Origin: Clostridium sp. AN503 | GTDB lineage: Bacteria; Bacillota; Clostridia; Lachnospirales; Lachnospiraceae | Assembly (NCBI RefSeq): GCF_040719375.1 | Contig: NZ_JBFDTP010000002.1 | Coordinates: 620,001-684,000 of the forward strand | Reading direction: 5' to 3' | Length of the DNA: 64,000 bases | Shown here: positions 42,310 through 49,988 of the stretch, piece after piece | Layout of the letters: each line of letters begins with the position of its first letter | Position numbering within the stretch: the stretch's first letter is position 1 | Notes under the pieces: generated by a model | Told to the model about the DNA's origin: nothing | Database searches by the model: none | Seen by the model: the letters and a program-made list of their open reading frames with translations, nothing else | Made by a program: the position numbers and the translations under genes

Positions 42310-43297
42310 GATTACGTATAGGAAATGTGGAATTGGAGAACAATCTGATACTGGCGCCCATGGCAGGAGTAACTGACCTGCCATTTCGCATGCTGTGCAA
42401 GGAACAGGAATGCGGCCTTTTATATACAGAGATGGTGAGTGCAAAAGCGATCCTCTACAAAAACCGCAATACGAAGGAACTTCTCACGGTGCGGCAGGAG
42501 GAGCGCCCGATCGCGGTGCAGCTTTTGGCTCAGACCCGGAGATCGTCAGCAGCATGGCCCACCAGATCGAGGATGGCCCTTACGATATCATCGACCTGAA
42601 TATGGGCTGCCCCGTGCCGAAGGTGGTGAACAACGGAGAAGGTTCCGCACTGATGAAGGATCCGAAGCTGGTGGAGGAGCTTTTGACGGCTTTGGTCAAC
42701 CGTGTGAAGAAACCGGTGACGGTCAAATTCCGCAAAGGCTTTGATGATGCGAGCGTCAACGCGGTGGAGATAGCCAGGATCGCCGAGAGCTGCGGGGTGT
42801 CGGCAGTGGCTGTCCATGGAAGGACCAGGGAGCAGTACTATTCCGGCAGCGCCGACTGGGATATCATCCGTCAGGTCAAGGCTGCGGTCAAGATCCCGGT
42901 GATCGGAAACGGGGACATCTTCACACCGCAGGATGCAAAACGGATGATGGAAGAGACCGGCTGCGACGGCCTGATGGTGGCCAGAGGGGCCAGAGGGAAT
43001 CCTTGGCTGTTTAGGCGGATCAACCGCTATCTGGATACCGGCGAGCTGCTTCCCGTACCTTCCGCACCCGAGATTGGCCGTATGATCATGCGCCATGCGC
43101 GGATGCAGGCAGAGTTAAAAGGGGAGGATCTGGGCATGAAGGAAATGCGCAAGCATATCGCCTGGTATACCGCCGGACTACCCCATTCAGCCGGCATCCG
43201 CAGGGCCTGCAACACCCTGGAAACCCTGGAGGAACTGGAAAAACTTCTCCAGGACAGCCAGATGTGGGAAGATTCATGCAGGAACGCGGAAAACTGA
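42306..43297 (+). pseudogene. dusB: tRNA-dihydrouridine synthase B, frameshifted
   Basis: DusB reduces uridine to dihydrouridine in tRNA D-loops using FMN and NADPH. The first frame gives NNLILAPMAGVTDLPFR and RPIAVQL and then goes out of frame; the second resumes FGSDPEIVSSMAHQIEDG, NMGCPVPKV, the catalytic-Cys and KFRKGFDD regions, and IGNGDIF through to the C-terminus. The break is at the T run 42523-42526: four T where five would give the expected Q-L-F-G-S-D-P-E. All domains are otherwise complete (about 330 residues if repaired). This is either a recent one-base deletion or a sequencing error. Confidence 0.88.
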
Positions 43298-43310
43298 CGT
43301 TTTCCGCTTC
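43286..43310 (+). terminator. Hairpin overlapping the dusB stop codon
   Basis: The 9-bp stem GCGGAAAAC/GTTTTCCGC has a TGAC loop that contains the stop codon TGA (43295-43297), followed by TTCTT. The greA promoter begins immediately after it. Confidence 0.6.
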
Positions 43311-43339
43311 TTGACAACTACAATTCTTTAGGATATAAT
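43311..43339 (+). promoter_or_regulatory. Perfect consensus promoter of greA (TTGACA-17-TATAAT)
   Basis: Both hexamers match consensus exactly (43311-43316 and 43334-43339) with the optimal 17-bp spacer, giving a leader of about 180 nt that contains repeats and hairpins. Confidence 0.8.
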
Positions 43340-43340
43340 A

Positions 43341-43456
43341 CTGTGAATGCAACGAGCCAAGGGCATGCTTGCATGTTCTTGGCGACTGCCCATAGCCCGG
43401 GGCGCAGGGCGCGCCGGGACTGTGAATGCAACGAGCCAAGGGCTTTGAATGCAACG
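43341..43456 (+). repeat. REP-like repeat with two hairpins in the greA leader
   Basis: A 24-nt direct repeat (43341-43364 and 43420-43443, perfect) and a third partial copy of TGAATGCAACG (43446-43456) bracket two hairpins: GCCAAG...CTTGGC with inner CATGC/GCATG (43356-43383), and a GC-rich CCCGG...CCGGG stem (about 43395-43418). The arrangement resembles dispersed REP-type elements; copy number elsewhere cannot be seen from this window. Confidence 0.7.
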
Positions 43457-43524
43457 GACCGGTATGTATGGGGGAAGGTCCGATTTTAGCAGAGGACCAG
43501 TAAAAAAGGAAGGAAATGAGCATC

Positions 43525-44007
43525 ATGGCAGAGAAGAAACACATTTTAACCTACGCAGGACTGAAACAGTATGAGGATGAGCTGCAGGAGCTGAAGGTAA
43601 ACCGCAGACGTGAGGTTGCTGAGAAGATCAAGGAAGCCAGGGAGCAGGGCGACTTATCCGAGAATGCGGAGTACGATGCAGCAAAGGATGAGCAGCGTGA
43701 TATCGAGCTGCGTATCGAGGAGCTGGAAAAGCTTTTGAAGAATGCTGAAGTCATCGACGAGGATGAGATCGATCTGGATAAGATCAGCATCGGCTGCAAG
43801 GTAAAAGTTTATGATGTGGATTTTGACGAGGAGATGGAGTTCCGTATCGTAGGTTCCACTGAGGCGAACAGCCTGCAGAATAAGATTTCCAATGAGTCCC
43901 CGGTAGGCCATGCACTGCTTGGAAAAGGCGTGGGAGATATGGTCGATGTGGAGACCCAGGCCGGGATCATCCAGTATAAGGTCCTGGAGATCCAGAGAGT
44001 ATCATAA
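43525..44007 (+). CDS. greA: Transcription elongation factor GreA
   Basis: GreA enters the polymerase secondary channel and stimulates cleavage of backtracked RNA. The 160-residue protein has the N-terminal coiled coil with acidic tip (YEDELQELKVNRRREVAEKI; DLSENAEYDAAKDEQ) and the C-terminal FKBP-like domain (GHALLGKGVGDMVDV). The ATG at 43525 matches the usual N-terminus (AEKKHILTYAGLKQYEDEL); the ATG at 43516 sits too close to the AAGGAAGG site. Confidence 0.95.
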   Translation: MAEKKHILTYAGLKQYEDELQELKVNRRREVAEKIKEAREQGDLSENAEYDAAKDEQRDIELRIEELEKLLKNAEVIDEDEIDLDKISIGCKVKVYDVDFDEEMEFRIVGSTEANSLQNKISNESPVGHALLGKGVGDMVDVETQAGIIQYKVLEIQRVS

Positions 44008-44062
44008 TTAAGGTTTTGCCCTGGACGGACAGATAAAAGAGGATAGAAGGAGTAATAGGAAA

Positions 44063-46036
44063 ATGGCAGAGCAGCAGAATGCAAAGCAGCAGAATGCGAA
44101 GCAGAATCAGGAACCGGACTTGAACCAGCTTTTAAAGGTGCGCCGTGAGAAACTGGCGGAGCTGCAGTCAGCAGGCAAAGATCCGTTTCTCATTACCAAA
44201 TACGACGTGACCGTGCACAGCATGGACGTGAAAGACAATTACAGCGAGTGGGAAGGAAAAGAGGTATCCATCGCAGGGCGTATGATGTCCAAACGCGTGA
44301 TGGGTAAGGCGTCCTTCTGCAATGTCCAGGATTTAAACGGCAATATCCAGTGCTATGTGGCAAGGGATGACTTGGGCGAGGAAGCTTACAGGGAGTTCAA
44401 GCGCATGGATATCGGTGACATCGTGGGTGTTACCGGTATTGTGTTTACCACCAAGATGGGAGAAATCTCCATCCATGCCCATACTGTGACCCTGCTCTCC
44501 AAGAGCCTGCAGATCCTGCCGGAGAAGTACCATGGCCTGACCAATACCGATATGCGTTACCGTCAGAGATACACAGACCTGATCATGAATGAGGATGTGA
44601 AGAAGACATTTGTGATGCGTTCAAAGATCATCAGCTGCATCCGTCGTTATCTGGATGACCTGGGCTTTTTAGAGGTGGAGACGCCGATGCTGGTATCCAA
44701 TGCAGGAGGCGCTGCCGCAAGACCCTTTGAGACCCATTACAATGCGCTTGATGAGGACGTGAAGCTGCGCATTTCCCTGGAGCTTTACTTAAAGCGCCTG
44801 ATCGTAGGCGGAATGGAGCGTGTATACGAGATCGGCCGTGTGTTCCGTAACGAGGGACTGGATACCCGCCACAACCCGGAATTCACGCTGATGGAGCTGT
44901 ATCAGGCCTATACGGATTACAACGGCATGATGGATCTGACTGAGAATATGTTCCGCCATATTGCGACGGAAGTCTGCGGTACTACCACGGTTCCTTATGC
45001 AGAGGTGGAGATTGACTTGGGCAAGCCGTTTGAGCGGCTGACCATGATCGATGCGATCCGGAAATATACCGGTATTGATTTTGATAAGATTGAGACTACT
45101 GAAGAAGCGAAGAAGCTTGCCGATGAAAAAGAGGTCCATTACGAGCAGCGCCACGTGCGCGGCGATATCATCAACCTGTTCTTTGAGGAGTTCGTGGAGG
45201 AGCATCTGATCCAGCCGACCTTTATTATGGACCATCCGGTGGAGGTATCCCCGCTGACCAAGAGAAAGCCGGATAAGCCGGAGCAGGTGGAGCGTTTCGA
45301 GCTGTTCATTTATGGACGCGAGATGTGCAACGCGTACTCAGAGCTGAATGACCCGATCGACCAGAGAGAGCGTTTCCGCGCCCAGGAAGCTGCGCTGGCA
45401 GCCGGGGATGAGGAAGCCAATACCACAGACGAGGATTTCTTAAATGCTCTGGAGATTGGTATGCCGCCGACAGGCGGAATCGGGTACGGGATTGACCGTC
45501 TGGTGATGCTGTTCACCAATTCACCGGCGATCAGAGACGTACTTTTGTTCCCGACGATGAAGAGCCTTGGCGGTTCCGGCGATTCCAAAAAGGCAGCTGC
45601 GGCTGCATCCAGAACTTCTGAGGCGGATGGAACTGCAGCAGAGAAGCCTGTGGAAACCATTGATTTTTCCAAGGTAAAGATTGAACCGCTGTTTGAAGAA
45701 ATGGTAGATTTTGATACCTTTGCGAAGTCCGATTACCGCGCGGTGAAGGTCAAGGACTGTGTTGCTGTGCCGAAGAGCAAGAAGCTGCTCCAGTTCACTC
45801 TGGATGACGGTTCAGGTACAGACCGGACGATCTTAAGCGGGATCCATGAGTATTATGAGCCGGAAGAGCTGATCGGAAAGACGGCGATCGCAATCGTGAA
45901 CCTGCCGCCCAGAAAGATGATGGGCATTGATTCCTGTGGGATGCTGATCTCTGCAGTCCATGAGGAGGATGGTAGAGAAGGCCTGAACCTTCTGATGGTA
46001 GACGACCGGATTCCGGCGGGGGCGAAGCTGTATTAA
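44063..46036 (+). CDS. lysS: Lysyl-tRNA synthetase (class II) with C-terminal tRNA-binding domain
   Basis: LysS charges tRNA-Lys. The first about 500 residues are a normal class II enzyme: N-terminal OB-fold anticodon domain (about 60-160), motif 2 VYEIGRVFRNEGLDTRHNPEFT in parts, and motif 3 GGIGYGIDRLVMLFT. After an Ala/Ser-rich linker (about 515-545), residues about 550-657 form an EMAP-II/Trbp111-type tRNA-binding OB-fold (DFDTFAKSDYRAVKVKDCV; LPPRKMMGIDSCGMLISA), a domain more familiar at the C-terminus of MetG. The total of 657 residues is about 150 longer than standard LysS. It has a GGAGTAATAGGA ribosome region and follows greA as in many Firmicutes. Confidence 0.95.
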   Translation: MAEQQNAKQQNAKQNQEPDLNQLLKVRREKLAELQSAGKDPFLITKYDVTVHSMDVKDNYSEWEGKEVSIAGRMMSKRVMGKASFCNVQDLNGNIQCYVARDDLGEEAYREFKRMDIGDIVGVTGIVFTTKMGEISIHAHTVTLLSKSLQILPEKYHGLTNTDMRYRQRYTDLIMNEDVKKTFVMRSKIISCIRRYLDDLGFLEVETPMLVSNAGGAAARPFETHYNALDEDVKLRISLELYLKRLIVGGMERVYEIGRVFRNEGLDTRHNPEFTLMELYQAYTDYNGMMDLTENMFRHIATEVCGTTTVPYAEVEIDLGKPFERLTMIDAIRKYTGIDFDKIETTEEAKKLADEKEVHYEQRHVRGDIINLFFEEFVEEHLIQPTFIMDHPVEVSPLTKRKPDKPEQVERFELFIYGREMCNAYSELNDPIDQRERFRAQEAALAAGDEEANTTDEDFLNALEIGMPPTGGIGYGIDRLVMLFTNSPAIRDVLLFPTMKSLGGSGDSKKAAAAASRTSEADGTAAEKPVETIDFSKVKIEPLFEEMVDFDTFAKSDYRAVKVKDCVAVPKSKKLLQFTLDDGSGTDRTILSGIHEYYEPEELIGKTAIAIVNLPPRKMMGIDSCGMLISAVHEEDGREGLNLLMVDDRIPAGAKLY

Positions 46037-46061
46037 GATGTTATAAGCGGAAATAAGAGTA

Positions 46062-46106
46062 ACAAAATGGAGATTCTGTGACGATGGTCATGGAGTCTCT
46101 TTTGTT
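46062..46106 (+). terminator. Intrinsic terminator after lysS
   Basis: ACAAAA...GAGATTC pairs with GAGTCTC...TTTTGT, followed by TTTTTG. Confidence 0.75.
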
Positions 46107-46145
46107 TTTGTGATAGAATAAGAAGACAAAAGGTGGTGAATTGTT

Positions 46146-47270
46146 ATGTCAGATATTTTTAGAATCACGGACCGGTTTAAGATAACTGGGAGAGGAATTA
46201 TATATACAATAGAAAATGATAAGGACACCATAATCCGCCTGGGTGATATTTTGTATGATCTTCATGGCAGCCAGTTTAAGGTAAAAGGGATAGAGATGAT
46301 TAGAAAACGATCAGATGCTATCCATATAACGGATGCAACCATAGGACTTTGCTTTGAATCGATATGTGGTGCGGAGGTGGGGGGAAGGATTCTGGTCAGA
46401 GATCTGGCAGCCATAAATTTCCTGTTTTGCAATCACCCTTTATACCAGCATGAAGTTGATGTGGATTATAGAGCTGAGTATCAGGCTGCTGGTTTGGAGC
46501 ATGCCTGTGCATTGTTCAGCTATGAGGATTTACAGCAGGGTAAACTTTCTTTGTACGAAGAGAAGATTTCTGGCCTTACCATTTACCGCGGCTGGATGAT
46601 GCATCCGGATATGTACAGAAGCTTCTACTCGCTTTTAGAGGAGCAGGGGATTATCCTGATCAATACACCGGACGAATATGAGAAATATCATCTTTTGCCG
46701 GGATGGTATAACGATTTTAAAACGGAAACGCCTGAAACTGTCTGGGAGCTGCAGGGGAAACTGGAAGCTGCTCTGCAGATTGCAAAACAGCTGGAAGGCC
46801 CTTATGTCGTAAAGGATTATGTGAAAAGCAGAAAGCACGAATGGTATGATGCCTGTTTTATCGAAAGCATAGATGATCGGGAAAATGCAGCCAGGGTGAT
46901 CGGCAATTTTATTGATCGGCAGGGTATTGACCTGGTTGGAGGCATTGTCTTAAGGAAATTTGAAAAATTGAAGAAAATTGGGTATCATGAACGCAGTGGC
47001 ATGCCCTTGTCAGAAGAATACAGGGTATTCATTTATGCAGGGAAAATTCTTGCAGTTGATGATTACTGGCTGGAAGACTCGGATGTAAATCTTTCAACTG
47101 AAGAATATCAGTGGATGGAGTCAATCGCCCAAAGAGTCAAGAGCAATTTTGTTACGGTTGACCTTGCAAGAAAAGAAGATGGTTCCTTGATCATTATGGA
47201 ATTGGGCGATGGGCAGGTATCAGGATTACAGCAAATAGATGCAGAGGTATTTTATAAAACATTTAAATGA
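46146..47270 (+). CDS. R2K-clade ATP-grasp domain protein with N-terminal EF-Tu-like beta-barrel
   Basis: The N-terminus (1-90) reads FRITDRFKITGRGIIYTIEN and IRLGDILYDLHGSQFKVKGIE, a small beta-barrel like EF-Tu domain 2 seen in some immunity-type proteins. From about residue 130 a domain resembling R2K-type ATP-grasp ligases follows (GPYVVKDYVKSRKHEWYDAC; YRVFIYAGKILAVDDYW; VTVDLARKEDGSLIIMELGDG), with lysine and acidic residues suited to bind ATP and magnesium. Such enzymes would join a carboxylate to an amine, but the substrates are unknown. It is monocistronic, with more A/T-rich codon use than its neighbours, consistent with an accessory or transferred gene. Confidence 0.65.
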   Translation: MSDIFRITDRFKITGRGIIYTIENDKDTIIRLGDILYDLHGSQFKVKGIEMIRKRSDAIHITDATIGLCFESICGAEVGGRILVRDLAAINFLFCNHPLYQHEVDVDYRAEYQAAGLEHACALFSYEDLQQGKLSLYEEKISGLTIYRGWMMHPDMYRSFYSLLEEQGIILINTPDEYEKYHLLPGWYNDFKTETPETVWELQGKLEAALQIAKQLEGPYVVKDYVKSRKHEWYDACFIESIDDRENAARVIGNFIDRQGIDLVGGIVLRKFEKLKKIGYHERSGMPLSEEYRVFIYAGKILAVDDYWLEDSDVNLSTEEYQWMESIAQRVKSNFVTVDLARKEDGSLIIMELGDGQVSGLQQIDAEVFYKTFK

Positions 47271-47280
47271 ATTTCATTCA

Positions 47281-47309
47281 TTGACAATTCTGGCTCAAAA
47301 TGTTATGAT
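47281..47309 (+). promoter_or_regulatory. Promoter of the TetR gene (TTGACA-17-TATGAT)
   Basis: The -35 TTGACA (47281-47286) and -10 TATGAT (47304-47309) are 17 bp apart. Confidence 0.75.
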
Positions 47310-47320
47310 ACAGATCATAA
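47303..47320. promoter_or_regulatory. 18-bp perfect palindrome, probable TetR operator
   Basis: TTATGATACAGATCATAA (7-bp arms, 4-nt centre) covers the -10 box and the start of the transcript, just upstream of the ribosome site of the TetR gene. A second palindrome AATGAATTTCATT (47266-47278) lies immediately before the -35. Placement suggests autorepression. Confidence 0.7.
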
Positions 47321-47333
47321 GGAGGATCTGATT

Positions 47334-47912
47334 ATGCGTGTAATAAAGAATCCGGAGGAACGCAGGCGGGAGATCCTTGAGGCAGCTATCCGTGTTTTTG
47401 CCAGAAAGGGGTATGAGAAGACAGCTATTTCTGATATAGCGGCGGAGAGCCGTATTTCTCAGGGACTTTGTTACCGGTATTATGCGTCCAAAGAAGAGAT
47501 TTATGATGCAGCCATTGAGGAATATGCGGATTTTATAGTCCGGGAGAGTTTGAAACAGTATCATGTTCAGGGCAAGACCTTAAAGGAACTGATCTGTATA
47601 ATGAGTGGTCAGGGGATGCCCGGCGAAGCGGCGGAAAAGGGGCAGTCCGATCTGTACCAGTTGTTCCATAAGCCGGAGAATAAAAAACTTCATGATCAGC
47701 TCTTTCTTTTGGTGGGGCAGAAGCTGGTTCCCGTGGTCACCAGTTTATTGGAGACGGCAAAAGAACGGGGCGAGATACAGTTATCCGATCTGAAAACAGC
47801 AGCGTACTTTATTGTATTTGGTCAGATTGGTATCCTTATGGACAGGAGTATGAGCAGCGGGGAACAGAAGCAGCGGATCCAGGATTTTTTGACAGAACTG
47901 TTGGGATTGTAA
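47334..47912 (+). CDS. TetR-family transcriptional regulator
   Basis: This 192-residue repressor has the N-terminal HTH (ERRREILEAAIRVFARKGYEKTAISDIAAES, about 8-50, in pieces) with the recognition-helix region ISQGLCYRYYASKEEIYD, and an all-helical ligand and dimer domain. It is followed 69 nt later by an ATC-hydrolase-family gene, its likely target together with itself. The ribosome site GGAGG is adjacent to the palindromic operator. Confidence 0.9.
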   Translation: MRVIKNPEERRREILEAAIRVFARKGYEKTAISDIAAESRISQGLCYRYYASKEEIYDAAIEEYADFIVRESLKQYHVQGKTLKELICIMSGQGMPGEAAEKGQSDLYQLFHKPENKKLHDQLFLLVGQKLVPVVTSLLETAKERGEIQLSDLKTAAYFIVFGQIGILMDRSMSSGEQKQRIQDFLTELLGL

Positions 47913-47981
47913 AAATTGTGAAATATGGACTGCGAACCATATTTCATATTTTTCCGGATAGAAGTTAGAAGGAGAATCAGC

Positions 47982-48617
47982 ATGGACAGTAAAATAAAAC
48001 GCACTGACCGAAAACGGCCACGGCTCTTTGACAGCAGATATGCCGTTTCCTACCGGGCGGAACTGGAAGCCCTGTTGGGGAGGTGCAGGTCTGAGGAGGC
48101 AGTGCGTACGGCAGAGCAGGTGTTTGATGCACTTCTTTCAAAATATCCGGATCTTTTGAAAGAGGAAAAAGCTCACGCCTACTCCAATATTTTTCCTGCA
48201 ATTGCATTTTATCGGTCATTTCAGTGTCACAATATAGAACCAGCCATGGGGATACTGGAAAAAGGGGCCGCAGACATAGCGCGTAAGAAGGGGAGATTCT
48301 ATGCGGCAGCAGTAAAATTCCCTGGAATGAAAAATATATTTTTAAAGATGTTTTTCGTTGGAGTAAATAAGTCATTTGGAGATTCGGCGAACTTTAGCCA
48401 TGAAGTGATCACCAACAATAAAAATGCGTTTGAATTCAATATTACAAAATGTCCATATCAGAAGTATTGTGAGATGGAGGGCTGCCCGGAGTTGACCCAT
48501 ATTTTTTGCAAAAATGATGAGTATACTTACGGAAGCCTTCCGGGGATAAGCTTCATAAGGACGAAAACACTGGGAACGGGAGGGGATCTGTGCGATTTTA
48601 AATTCAGGCGTGAGTAA
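47982..48617 (+). CDS. L-2-amino-thiazoline-4-carboxylic acid (ATC) hydrolase-family protein
   Basis: This 211-residue protein matches the ATC hydrolase family, named for a Pseudomonas enzyme that opens the thiazoline ring of ATC towards cysteine. Most anaerobe members are uncharacterised. Conserved-looking features are FEFNITKCPYQKYCEMEGCPELTHIFCKND (in pieces) with three close cysteines, and the C-terminal RTKTLGTGGDLCDFKF. The cysteine cluster could be catalytic or bind a metal. The ATG at 47982 follows AGAAGGAGA. It is probably controlled by the upstream TetR regulator. Confidence 0.75.
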   Translation: MDSKIKRTDRKRPRLFDSRYAVSYRAELEALLGRCRSEEAVRTAEQVFDALLSKYPDLLKEEKAHAYSNIFPAIAFYRSFQCHNIEPAMGILEKGAADIARKKGRFYAAAVKFPGMKNIFLKMFFVGVNKSFGDSANFSHEVITNNKNAFEFNITKCPYQKYCEMEGCPELTHIFCKNDEYTYGSLPGISFIRTKTLGTGGDLCDFKFRRE

Positions 48618-48631
48618 TGAGCCGAAGGAAA

Positions 48632-48695
48632 AAACAGCCATTTCCGGCGTGCAGGAACCTGTGATAAGTGTTCTGTGCGCCGGGAGTGGCTGTTT
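48632..48695. terminator. Long hairpin between convergent genes, bidirectional terminator
   Basis: AAACAGCCA-TTCCGGCG pairs with CGCCGG-AGTGGCTGTTT, with an inner GCAGGAAC/GTTCTGTGC stem. A-rich and T-rich edges on the two sides fit termination from both directions. Confidence 0.75.
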
Positions 48696-48704
48696 CTGAT
48701 CAAG

Positions 48705-49664
48705 TTACGACTCCTGCAGTACCTTCTCCATCAGGGAGATCTCTTCTTCCTGGGTGTCAATGATCTGGCGGGAAAGGGAAAGAACATCCTCTTCATCGGT
48801 GTTGTCAAGAATGGCTTTTGCCATATCTACAGCCATCTGATGATGCATGATCATCCCGGCAGCGAAGGCTGCGTCGATACTGTGGGTGGCGCCAGTACTA
48901 TTGCTGTTGCCTGCATTGCTGCCGTCTGCACTGCCGTTGCCATTGTTGCTGCCGCCTGCACTGCCGTTGCCATTGTTGCTGCCGCCTGCACTGCCGTTGC
49001 CATTGTTGCTGCCGCCCGCATTACCGTTGCCTCCAGTACTGCCGTCATGCCCCATGCCATGCCCGTCATGGTGGCCTGCCATCATTCTCTCATACTCTGC
49101 CCGGTAGGCGTCTGCTTTTTCCTGGTCTTTTTTGCCGGAATCAGCGATGGATTTTCTCATGTCCTTCATCTGGGCGATCTCTGATTTCTGGGCTGTGATG
49201 ATATCCTCGGCGAGCGGTTTAAGCTCTGCGTGGTCCCCTCCGTTGTTTAAATAGCTTTCCGCCATAGACACCGCTGCCTCGTGGTGGGGGATCATGCCGT
49301 CGATAAAGTCCAGAGCCGCGTTGCCGCTTTCCTCAGGCAGATTCATATCACGCATCATACGGTCCATGATGGCGGTCTCTTCCTCCATATACCGGGTATA
49401 TCCGGGATCCGCACTGTCTGTGCCGGTTCCGGCGCCTGTACTTCCCGCTCCGTTGCCGGCTGATTCCTGGGCAGTTCCATGGTTCATTCCGGCGTGGGAA
49501 TCTGATCCTGCGCTCATGCCGCTCTCTGCCTGGCTCCCAGACTGGGCAGATGTGGGATCCTGCGGATTGCCTGGTTTGTTCCGGCTTGCTCCCCAGAACA
49601 TGAAGAGGACCAGCAGGACGATGACCACGCCAATCGCCCAATACAATGTTTTCTTATTATCCAT
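48705..49664 (-). CDS. Membrane-anchored protein with two DUF305 domains
   Basis: This 319-residue protein has an N-terminal membrane anchor (about residues 6-26, no lipobox) and a Gly/Ser/Ala linker. The first DUF305 domain (about 85-195) contains IDGMIPHHEAAVSMAE and the His-rich HHDGHGMGHDG tail. An Asn/Gly/Ser repeat linker (about 205-255) follows, then a second shorter DUF305 half (about 260-319) with AAGMIMHHQMAVDMAK. DUF305 proteins carry paired histidines suited to metal (copper/iron) binding outside the cell, but their function is not established. Start at 49664 behind GGAGG. Confidence 0.88.
   Translation of the reverse strand: MDNKKTLYWAIGVVIVLLVLFMFWGASRNKPGNPQDPTSAQSGSQAESGMSAGSDSHAGMNHGTAQESAGNGAGSTGAGTGTDSADPGYTRYMEEETAIMDRMMRDMNLPEESGNAALDFIDGMIPHHEAAVSMAESYLNNGGDHAELKPLAEDIITAQKSEIAQMKDMRKSIADSGKKDQEKADAYRAEYERMMAGHHDGHGMGHDGSTGGNGNAGGSNNGNGSAGGSNNGNGSAGGSNNGNGSADGSNAGNSNSTGATHSIDAAFAAGMIMHHQMAVDMAKAILDNTDEEDVLSLSRQIIDTQEEEISLMEKVLQES
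48931..49020. repeat. Three tandem 30-bp units inside the DUF305 gene
   Basis: Three adjacent 30-bp units (48931-48960, 48961-48990, 48991-49020), identical except one base in the last, encode the linker repeat SNNGNGSAGG. Confidence 0.95.
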
Positions 49665-49703
49665 AACAACCTCCATAATAATAATGACTGGTTACGGTAT
49701 TAA

Positions 49704-49928
49704 CATTGCGAAAAAGCTGAAAATTATACTTCAAAGGCCTGTTTACTGGCTTATCTTTGCCTGGAAAAAGGGATACTGTCATCGGAAGAACTTTTGTGTT
49801 TAAAGGAGTTTGCAAGCAATATGAAGAATGTTATGGAACCGCCTATACTGCAGGGATTGGATGCGTTGATCAAACGAAATCAAACATTTCAGAGAATGAG
49901 CGGCAGTAACATTTCTTTTCTGAAATAG
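49704..49928 (+). other. Short open stretch, possible gene remnant (74 codons)
   Basis: In the 312-bp gap between the DUF305 and MarR genes one frame is open from 49704 to the TAG at 49926-49928 with protein-like composition (ACLLAYLCLEKGILSSEELL; EPPILQGLDALIKRNQ). There is no start codon at the 5' end; the first ATG (49821) would give only 35 residues, with AAAGGAG 14 nt upstream. It could be the 3' remnant of a deleted gene or chance. No family recognised. Confidence 0.3.
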
Positions 49929-49936
49929 ACAGTGCC

Positions 49937-49987
49937 ACGAATATCGGGAGTCACCTCTGAGACTTAGGGGTGACTCCCGATATTCGT
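49937..49987. terminator. 19-bp perfect inverted repeat at the 3' end of the MarR gene
   Basis: ACGAATATCGGGAGTCACC (49937-49955) is perfectly complementary to 49969-49987, with a 13-nt loop. It abuts the MarR stop codon. There is no U-tract, but the strong stem probably ends or stabilises the transcript. Confidence 0.65.
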
Positions 49988-49988
49988 A

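Noticed and set aside
48931..49020. Short tandem repeats as a CRISPR or integron signal
   Set aside because: They are contiguous 30-bp units encoding a protein linker, with no spacers or cas genes.
49821..49928. 35-residue toxin or antitoxin-like small protein
   Set aside because: No hydrophobic segment, partner gene or convincing ribosome-site spacing; better viewed as part of a possible remnant.
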